Positions 5,624-10,187 of a DNA stretch of 10,187 nt are shown here, in pieces. Where the stretch lies: positions 1 to 10,187 of the forward strand of contig CALGTU010000018.1 of assembly GCA_937901465.1 (NCBI GenBank), in the 5' to 3' direction. The DNA is from an uncultured Clostridia bacterium (GTDB lineage Bacteria > Bacillota > Clostridia > Oscillospirales > Ruminococcaceae). Position 1 is the stretch's first letter. Each line of letters opens with the position of its first letter. The notes below the pieces were generated by a model, which was not told where the DNA came from, searched no databases, and saw only the letters and a program-made list of their open reading frames with translations. The position numbers and the translations under genes are program-made.

Positions 5624-6508
5624 TCATTCCTTTCGGTCAAAAGATGATTTCTTCCCCTTTGTAAGACTTTCTCCCTTAAGCAGTTTTTCTGCTACAAAAG
5701 GAAGTCCCATATATATAACATTATCGGTAATTGTCTTGTATTTTATATCACCTAAAAGAACATATGCGTTCGAAAGTTCACCCAAAGTGAAATAAATACT
5801 GTCTTTAGCAAGTTCTCTTATCTTTTCGGGATTATATTCTTCTTCCTGAAGAAGAAGCGGGTTATACCCACCCGATTTATAGTCATCTTCCATATCGTCC
5901 AACGCATCGCAAAGATAGATGAATCTTCCTAAAAGATAACCCATTCTCATAAGAATTCTTTTCTTTTCGGGATTACTTGTTATCTCACCCGCCATAGCGG
6001 ACATTATAGCCGCAGTAGGTTCTGCCGCCATATCTATAGACACAGTTTTTTTATCTTCGGTTTCTTTCTGAAGTTTCATTTTTTCTTCGGTTAAAGCAGC
6101 AAGTTCAGGAAGGAGTTTCTTTGCTTTTTTATATGACTTTTTCATACCCGATAAAAGAGTTTTGGCAGCCGATTTTTTTATAAACCCATCATCAGAAATA
6201 TCATCTTTGAGTTTATGATAAACCGATATACATTCAGCCGCAGCTGTAAATTTCAAAGCATCGCAGGATTCAACAAACTCTCTTTTCTTCAAAGGATGTG
6301 CCATGCATGTCTTTTTATCAAAAGATATTTCTGTTTCATTAACAGCCATATAAAGAATTGCAAGAAAAGCAAAATCATAGCTGAGTGTCATTCGTGATGT
6401 TATGCCAAAACTGCCAAGTTCTCTGCAAAGTCCGCAATAAACCGATCTGTAAAATTCATAATCAGATATCTCAATACGGGGCTTGTATGGTCTGATATAA
6501 CCGAACAT
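5624..6508 (-). CDS. DUF5685 family protein
   Basis: A 294-residue helical protein with the family's N-terminal pattern: MFGYIRPYKP, then YRSVYCGLCRELG with a Cys25-x-x-Cys28 pair, then RMTLSYDFAFLAIL. Further cysteines (68, 82, 93) could complete a metal site. In the C-terminal half, GRFIYLCDALDDMEDDYK followed by SGGYNP (from about 195) is rich in Asp (201, 204, 205, 208, 209). It resembles the second aspartate motif of squalene/phytoene synthases, which binds Mg2+-diphosphate. The usual first Asp motif is not evident, so catalysis is uncertain. No signal peptide is seen. The start at 6508 is set by AGGAGG at 6515-6520, spacing 6; the ATG at 6532 has no such site. It is the first gene of the operon, overlapping or nearly abutting the J-domain gene. 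The family has no established function that I know of. Confidence 0.85.
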   Translation of the reverse strand: MFGYIRPYKPRIEISDYEFYRSVYCGLCRELGSFGITSRMTLSYDFAFLAILYMAVNETEISFDKKTCMAHPLKKREFVESCDALKFTAAAECISVYHKLKDDISDDGFIKKSAAKTLLSGMKKSYKKAKKLLPELAALTEEKMKLQKETEDKKTVSIDMAAEPTAAIMSAMAGEITSNPEKKRILMRMGYLLGRFIYLCDALDDMEDDYKSGGYNPLLLQEEEYNPEKIRELAKDSIYFTLGELSNAYVLLGDIKYKTITDNVIYMGLPFVAEKLLKGESLTKGKKSSFDRKE

Positions 6509-6514
6509 AAACCC

Positions 6515-6520
6515 CCTCCT
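6515..6520 (-). promoter_or_regulatory. Strong ribosome binding site of the DUF5685 gene
   Basis: The minus strand reads AAAAGGAGGGGG before the ATG at 6508, with the AGGAGG core at spacing 6. This decides against the longer reading from 6532, which would place the start upstream of this site. Confidence 0.8.
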
Positions 6521-6543
6521 TTTAAAGCACATATACGAGATTA

Positions 6544-6572
6544 ATTATACCATTAAAGCTCATAACTGTCAA
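6544..6572 (-). promoter_or_regulatory. Consensus sigma-A promoter of the DUF5685 operon
   Basis: The minus strand carries TTGACA (6572-6567), a 17-base spacer and TATAAT (6549-6544), both hexamers at full consensus, plus TGG directly before the -10. Transcription should start near 6537, about 29 bases before the DUF5685 start. This predicts strong, largely constitutive expression. Confidence 0.85.
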
Positions 6573-6589
6573 CATAACGGGATTTCTAC

Positions 6590-6618
6590 TTGAAATAGAG
6601 AGTTATTTATGTTAAGAT
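6590..6618 (+). promoter_or_regulatory. Sigma-A promoter of the citramalate synthase gene
   Basis: TTGAAA (6590-6595), a 17-base spacer and TAAGAT (6613-6618), with TG-T ahead of the -10 as extended element. The predicted start is near 6625, giving a leader of under 30 bases, too short for a T-box or leader-peptide attenuator. Its -35 lies 17 bases from the -35 of the divergent DUF5685 promoter. Confidence 0.7.
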
Positions 6619-6636
6619 AGTTATATATATCATCAT

Positions 6637-6644
6637 AAGGGGTG
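6637..6644 (+). promoter_or_regulatory. Ribosome binding site directing a TTG start
   Basis: AAGGGGTG lies 7 bases upstream of the TTG at 6652. An in-frame TAG at 6649-6651 directly precedes the TTG, so no upstream start is possible, and no later start would keep the DSTLRDG active-site motif. Confidence 0.75.
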
Positions 6645-6651
6645 AATATAG

Positions 6652-8229
6652 TTGGAAAGAATTGAAATACTCGACTCTACTCTGCGCGACGGTGCACAGG
6701 GAGAGGGCATAACATTTTCATTACAGGATAAAATCAATATAATAAAAATACTCGATGATTTCGGAATAGATTTCATAGAAGCAGGAAATCCCGCTTCAAA
6801 CCCCAAAGACCTTGAATTCTTCGAAAGCATCAGAAATATAGAAACAAAAAATTCCAAAATCGTTGCTTTTGGTTCAACAAGAAGAAAAGAAGAAAAGGCA
6901 GAAACCGATGAAGCTCTTTTAAAACTCGCAGAATGTTCGGCGAATTATATTTCTCTTTTCGGAAAAAGTTCGCTTTTTCATGTAAGTGAAATAATAAAAA
7001 CAACCCCTCGTGAAAATCTTTCTATGATAGAAGAAAGCATTATGTTTTTAAAGTCAAAGGGTAAACATATTTTCTTTGACGCAGAGCATTTCTTTGACGG
7101 CTTCAAGGATAACGAAGAATACGCATCTGATGTTATTAAAACAGCCGAAAAAGCAGGTGCTGAAAGAATAATCCTCTGCGATACAAACGGCGGGACTCTC
7201 CCTGATGAAATCGCAGAAATAACAAAGAAGGTAAAAGAAATAATATCTGTTCCCATAGGAATACACGCTCACAACGACACAGGCTGTTCAGAAGCAAACT
7301 GTTTTTCCGCTGTAAAATCAGGTGTCACTCACATTCAAGGAACATTCATAGGTTTCGGTGAACGTTGCGGAAATACAAACCTTTCTTCCGCTATGGCAAC
7401 CTTAAAGCTAAAACTCGGATATGAACTCAGCGAAAATATTGACCTTTCTCATCTCACAAAAGTTGCAAGACACATCGCTGAAATCTCAAATATAACTCTT
7501 CCCGATAATCTTGCTTATGTAGGAAAAAATGCATTTTCACATAAGGGCGGAATGCATATAGACGGTGTTTCCAAGAATACATCAAGTTTCGAACATATCT
7601 CTCCTTCGCTTGTAGGCAACAAGAGAAATTTCCTTATTTCAGAAATAGGCGGAAGAAGTGGTATCCTTTCAAAGATAAAACAGATAGCACCCGAACTCGA
7701 AAAAGACAGCATAGAAGTTCAGTCTATCCTCGAACTTCTTCAGAAAATGGAATACCGCGGTTATCAGTATGAAGCTGCCGAAGCAAGTTTTGAACTTCTC
7801 GTAAAAAACTATTTGGGGCTTATGGATTTATTCTTTGATATAGTTTATTTCAAAACGATAGGCGAAACATCAGACGACAGACAAGCTCCCGCAAGTGCTA
7901 TGATAAAGGTAAGAGTTGACGGAAAAACCCAGATAGGTGCTGATGAAGGAGACGGCCCCGTAAACGCCATAGACAATGCTATGCGTTCAGCACTCAAAGT
8001 TTTCTATCCCAAGGTTGAAGATATGCGACTTGTTGACTATAAGGTTCGTGTTGTTGACGGAAACGCCGCAACCGCCGCTATGGTAAGAGTTCTTATCGAA
8101 ACAACCGACGGTGAAGATGTCTGGACAACAGTAGGTGCATCAACAGATATCATCGGTGCATCAGTTACCGCTCTCGCTGACAGTATAAGATACAAACTTA
8201 TGAAAGACAACGAAAAGGGTATCAGGTAA
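6652..8229 (+). CDS. cimA: (R)-citramalate synthase
   Basis: A 525-residue enzyme of the isopropylmalate/homocitrate synthase family. It condenses pyruvate and acetyl-CoA to (R)-citramalate, the first step of the threonine-independent route to 2-oxobutyrate and isoleucine. The N-terminal TIM barrel (about 1-270) has LDSTLRDGAQGEG with Arg12 and metal-binding Asp13, the HAHND motif with His205 and His207, and FGERCGNTNL (235-244). The middle includes FSHKGGMHIDGV (295-306). The C-terminal LeuA-type dimer/regulatory domain (about 390-517) includes the GDGPVNAID motif and normally mediates feedback inhibition, by isoleucine in this group. The barrel start LDSTLRDGAQGEG and the overall length favour the CimA-type subgroup over LeuA (2-isopropylmalate synthase) or NifV. 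It begins with TTG, which is the only start that works. The gene stands alone on the plus strand between two minus-strand clusters. Confidence 0.92.
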   Translation: MERIEILDSTLRDGAQGEGITFSLQDKINIIKILDDFGIDFIEAGNPASNPKDLEFFESIRNIETKNSKIVAFGSTRRKEEKAETDEALLKLAECSANYISLFGKSSLFHVSEIIKTTPRENLSMIEESIMFLKSKGKHIFFDAEHFFDGFKDNEEYASDVIKTAEKAGAERIILCDTNGGTLPDEIAEITKKVKEIISVPIGIHAHNDTGCSEANCFSAVKSGVTHIQGTFIGFGERCGNTNLSSAMATLKLKLGYELSENIDLSHLTKVARHIAEISNITLPDNLAYVGKNAFSHKGGMHIDGVSKNTSSFEHISPSLVGNKRNFLISEIGGRSGILSKIKQIAPELEKDSIEVQSILELLQKMEYRGYQYEAAEASFELLVKNYLGLMDLFFDIVYFKTIGETSDDRQAPASAMIKVRVDGKTQIGADEGDGPVNAIDNAMRSALKVFYPKVEDMRLVDYKVRVVDGNAATAAMVRVLIETTDGEDVWTTVGASTDIIGASVTALADSIRYKLMKDNEKGIR

Positions 8230-8252
8230 AAACCTGATACCCTTTATTTTTA
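8214..8252 (+). terminator. Terminator overlapping the end of cimA, probably bidirectional
   Basis: AAAGGGTATCAGGT at 8214-8227 and ACCTGATACCCTTT at 8232-8245 form a perfect 14-bp stem with an AAAA loop, followed by ATTTTTA. The left arm encodes the last residues of CimA, and the stop codon (8227-8229) straddles stem and loop. On the minus strand the same hairpin lies just past the stop at 8250, with a TTTT tail, and can end the hom operon. Confidence 0.88.
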
Positions 8253-8702
8253 TCCGAATGTCACTCCGTTTGAAATAACGAAATATACAGCCCCTGCTAC
8301 TGTTGCTACCGTAAAGACAAACCCTACAAAGCAGGTTATCATAGAATACCTGTCGTATATACGGCGATGCTTTTTATCGAAAAGAACTGTTATTTCTTTT
8401 CCTTCTTTATAAAGAATTTTCTTAAGCATCGGTTCGTTGGGGAAAATACAAGGATATTCCTCATTGCCCGTTTTATAGTAAGCAACGGTAAATTTGCTTT
8501 TAGGTGAAGCATCAACCTTTGTAAAAACAGCCTTAACCCTTTTTGAAATAATCATCCTGAAAATATTATAGAGAAAGAATAAAGCCGTAAGACAAACCAG
8601 AAGAAGAAAAACCAGAACAAATCCGATAAATATTTCTATGGGGCCTAGTCCTAAACAAAGACAGAAAACTATAATGAGAATTAAAAGTATAAGAAATTCC
8701 AG
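8250..8702 (-). CDS. Small membrane protein, DUF3592-like, with apparent CTG start
   Basis: The first ATG in this frame (8555) would give 101 residues, but the frame stays open to a TGA at 8706-8708. The added 49 codons read as two strong transmembrane helices (EFLILLILIIVFCLCLGLG, then IEIFIGFVLVFLLLVCLTA). With them the protein has 150 residues: two N-terminal helices, a soluble beta-rich segment (about 50-120: VKAVFTKVD, FTVAYYKTGNEEYPCIF, GKEITVLFDKKHRRIYD) and a third helix (about 122-145). This layout resembles DUF3592 proteins; the match is tentative. The frame has no ATG, GTG or TTG before 8555. The CTG at 8702 lies 8 bases from AGGGGG (8711-8716), while the ATG at 8555 has no such site. 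A one-base frameshift next to the ATG at 8709 is the alternative. It follows hom by 25 bases, so it is the last gene of that operon. Function unknown. Confidence 0.65.
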   Translation of the reverse strand: MEFLILLILIIVFCLCLGLGPIEIFIGFVLVFLLLVCLTALFFLYNIFRMIISKRVKAVFTKVDASPKSKFTVAYYKTGNEEYPCIFPNEPMLKKILYKEGKEITVLFDKKHRRIYDRYSMITCFVGFVFTVATVAGAVYFVISNGVTFG

Positions 8703-8710
8703 ATCTCATT

Positions 8711-8716
8711 CCCCCT
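8711..8716 (-). promoter_or_regulatory. Ribosome binding site pointing to the CTG at 8702
   Basis: The minus strand reads AGGGGG with 8 bases to the CTG at 8702. An ATG at 8709 is only one base away, too close to be served, and its frame gives a polar peptide that does not continue into the downstream protein. Confidence 0.55.
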
Positions 8717-8727
8717 GTCTGTAAAAA

Positions 8728-9933
8728 CTACATAGCGAGTATTCTTATCTTTGAAACAACTGCTACACCGGCAAGTTTTTCTTCTATTTCTTTTTCAGCA
8801 AGACAAGGTGTTACAAACGAAACTTCGCCGTTTTCATCAGAGATAATTTCCGCTCCGAACTTTTCTGAAACAGCCTTATCTTCTGCCTTTACTCTGATAT
8901 ACATTTCTGTTTCGTTGTTTTCTATCTTTTCAACAAATGTAGAGTTATCGGCATCTTCCCATACCTGAGAAATACTTGTTTTATCTGTTTTAGCCATATC
9001 AATGATATCTGCAACAACCGCAGATGCTGTCGGGAATTTTCCTGCGCCTCTGCCATAGAACATTGCCTTGTCAATAGCGTCACCCGAAATCATAACCGCA
9101 TTGAAAACATCGTTTACTGATGAAATAAGATTTTCTTTGCATACAAAATGAGGCGCTACATAGGGCATGATTTTATCGTCAGAGAGTTTTCTTACTGTTC
9201 CTATAAGTTTAACAGCACCACCCCATTTTTCAGCGTCAGCAATATCACGGGGTGTTATAGCAGAGATACCTTCTGTATGAACATTATCGGGATAAACATG
9301 TTTTCCGAATGCAAGAGATGAAAGTATACAGATTTTTCTGCAAGCGTCAAGACCTTCAACATCGGCAGTAGGGTCCGCTTCGGCATAACCGAGTTTCTGC
9401 GCCATTGAAAGTGCATCAGAAAACTTCATATTTTCTTCAATCATCTTTGTTAAGATAAAGTTTGTTGTTCCGTTAAGAATACCTGCAACAGCTGTGATTT
9501 CGTTAGCGGCAAGACACTGATGCATAGGTCTTATAATGGGAATAGCACCGCCTACTGATGCTTCGAAGAAGAAGTTGCAACCCTTTTCCTTTGCGATAGA
9601 AAGAAGTTCCGCACCTTTCTGTGCAACGAGTTCCTTATTAGATGTTGCAACGCTTTTGCCCCTTAAAAGACAATCCTTAACAAAGCCATAAGCGAACTTA
9701 ACACCGCCCATACATTCAGCGACAAGTGTTACTTCATCGTCGTTAAGAATCACATTTATGTCCTTAACGAGTTTATCTGCATAAGGGCTATCGGGAAAAT
9801 CTCTTATATCTAAAATATATTTTATATCAAGATCTTTCCCTGCTTTTTTTATAATGCTTTCTTTATTGCGGTAGAAAAGTTCAACCGTTCCCGAACCTAC
9901 TACACCAAAACCTAAAACTGCTATCTTTGCCAT
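8728..9933 (-). CDS. hom: Homoserine dehydrogenase
   Basis: A 401-residue cytosolic enzyme that reduces aspartate semialdehyde to homoserine with NAD(P)H, the branch point to threonine and methionine. The Rossmann motif GFGVVGSG lies at 8-15. SNKELVA with Lys100, EASVGGAIPII (124-134) and GILNGTTNFI (151-160) follow. The signature GYAEADPTADVEGLDACRK (182-200) contains catalytic Asp196 and Lys200. A ferredoxin-like C-terminal segment (about 345-401) corresponds to the ACT-type regulatory region and is shorter than in the largest forms; feedback control by threonine is possible but not certain. The ATG at 9933 is preceded by AGGAGA at 9944-9949, spacing 10. That site lies inside the last codons of the upstream ACT-domain gene, whose stop is 6 bases away, so translation is probably coupled. 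Confidence 0.95.
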   Translation of the reverse strand: MAKIAVLGFGVVGSGTVELFYRNKESIIKKAGKDLDIKYILDIRDFPDSPYADKLVKDINVILNDDEVTLVAECMGGVKFAYGFVKDCLLRGKSVATSNKELVAQKGAELLSIAKEKGCNFFFEASVGGAIPIIRPMHQCLAANEITAVAGILNGTTNFILTKMIEENMKFSDALSMAQKLGYAEADPTADVEGLDACRKICILSSLAFGKHVYPDNVHTEGISAITPRDIADAEKWGGAVKLIGTVRKLSDDKIMPYVAPHFVCKENLISSVNDVFNAVMISGDAIDKAMFYGRGAGKFPTASAVVADIIDMAKTDKTSISQVWEDADNSTFVEKIENNETEMYIRVKAEDKAVSEKFGAEIISDENGEVSFVTPCLAEKEIEEKLAGVAVVSKIRILAM

Positions 9934-9939
9934 AATATA

Positions 9940-10187
9940 TTACTCTCCTGAAATTATTTTCAATTCAACAACGCCACGAAGACGCGAAAGAATATTTTTA
10001 AGACCCATTATATCCTGTGAATTTTCTGTGAGTCTAAGTGATATTGTTACAGAAGCAACACCGTCAACAGGGATGCTCTGATTAACTGTTAAAATATTTG
10101 CATTGAGCGAATGAAGATGTGAGATGAAACCTGCGAGTATCCCCGGTTCGTCGTGAAGAACTGTTGATATCGAGATAATTCTCTGTG
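9940..10187 (-). CDS. pheB: ACT-domain protein of the PheB / UPF0735 type, C-terminal part
   Basis: The last 81 residues of a gene whose start lies beyond the window; the frame ends at a TAA at 9940-9942. The sequence RIISISTVLHDEPGILAGF, then NANILTVNQSIPVDGVASVT and LRGVVELKIISGE, is an ACT fold. ACT domains are small ligand-binding modules that usually sense amino acids. The order ACT protein then homoserine dehydrogenase is common in Firmicutes, and in Bacillus subtilis the same family is named PheB and annotated as chorismate-mutase-like. Here a role in sensing an aspartate-family or aromatic amino acid is likely but unproven. The stop is 6 bases from the hom start and the two share an operon. 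Confidence 0.85.
   Translation of the reverse strand, partial: QRIISISTVLHDEPGILAGFISHLHSLNANILTVNQSIPVDGVASVTISLRLTENSQDIMGLKNILSRLRGVVELKIISGE

Noticed and set aside
6633..6857. Minus-strand open frame over the cimA start
   Set aside because: It is antisense to the conserved DSTLRDG region and runs into the cimA ribosome binding site, with no start signal of its own.

Overview
The window looks like chromosomal DNA of a low-GC Gram-positive anaerobe, most likely class Clostridia near the Ruminococcaceae/Oscillospirales. The basis is AT-rich codon use, strong purine-rich Shine-Dalgarno sites, sigma-A type promoters with extended -10 elements, U-tailed hairpin terminators, a DUF5685 gene next to a J-domain gene, and a pheB-hom gene order. 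The organism call is inference from style and gene content. No rRNA, tRNA, CRISPR array, IS element or phage gene was seen.

Layout. (1) 1-716, plus strand: the 3' end of an HU gene, then a closely spaced gene for a protein with a Lys/Ala/Pro histone-H1-like N-terminal region and a C-terminal SCP2-type lipid-binding domain. Two hairpin terminators (735-765 and 777-810) separate it from the convergent gene. (2) 815-3136, minus: a soluble LacI-type ligand sensor fused to a diguanylate cyclase, with its own promoter. (3) 3369-6508, minus: a run of five genes. In transcription order they are a DUF5685 protein, a J-domain protein with a nine-cysteine C-terminus, a polytopic membrane protein, a 45-residue membrane microprotein (4214-4351) and a VanY-like D,D-carboxypeptidase lipoprotein. 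A consensus promoter (TTGACA-17-TATAAT) precedes the first gene, and a second promoter candidate precedes the microprotein. (4) 6652-8229, plus: (R)-citramalate synthase on a divergent promoter, ending in a terminator whose stem covers the last codons. (5) 8250-10187, minus: the 3' end of a PheB-type ACT-domain gene, homoserine dehydrogenase, and a small membrane protein whose reading frame runs upstream of its first ATG and apparently begins at a CTG.

How they fit together. Citramalate synthase and homoserine dehydrogenase both feed the aspartate/branched-chain amino acid network: pyruvate to 2-oxobutyrate to Ile, and aspartate semialdehyde to Thr/Met. The ACT-domain protein is a plausible amino-acid-sensing partner. 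The DUF5685/J-domain/membrane cluster is the best candidate for an undescribed system. DUF5685 carries an Asp-rich motif resembling the second motif of squalene/phytoene synthases, and its partner pairs a J domain with a Cys-rich, probably metal-binding tail. The HU plus H1-like/SCP2 pair and the sensor-cyclase fusion are the next most interesting items.
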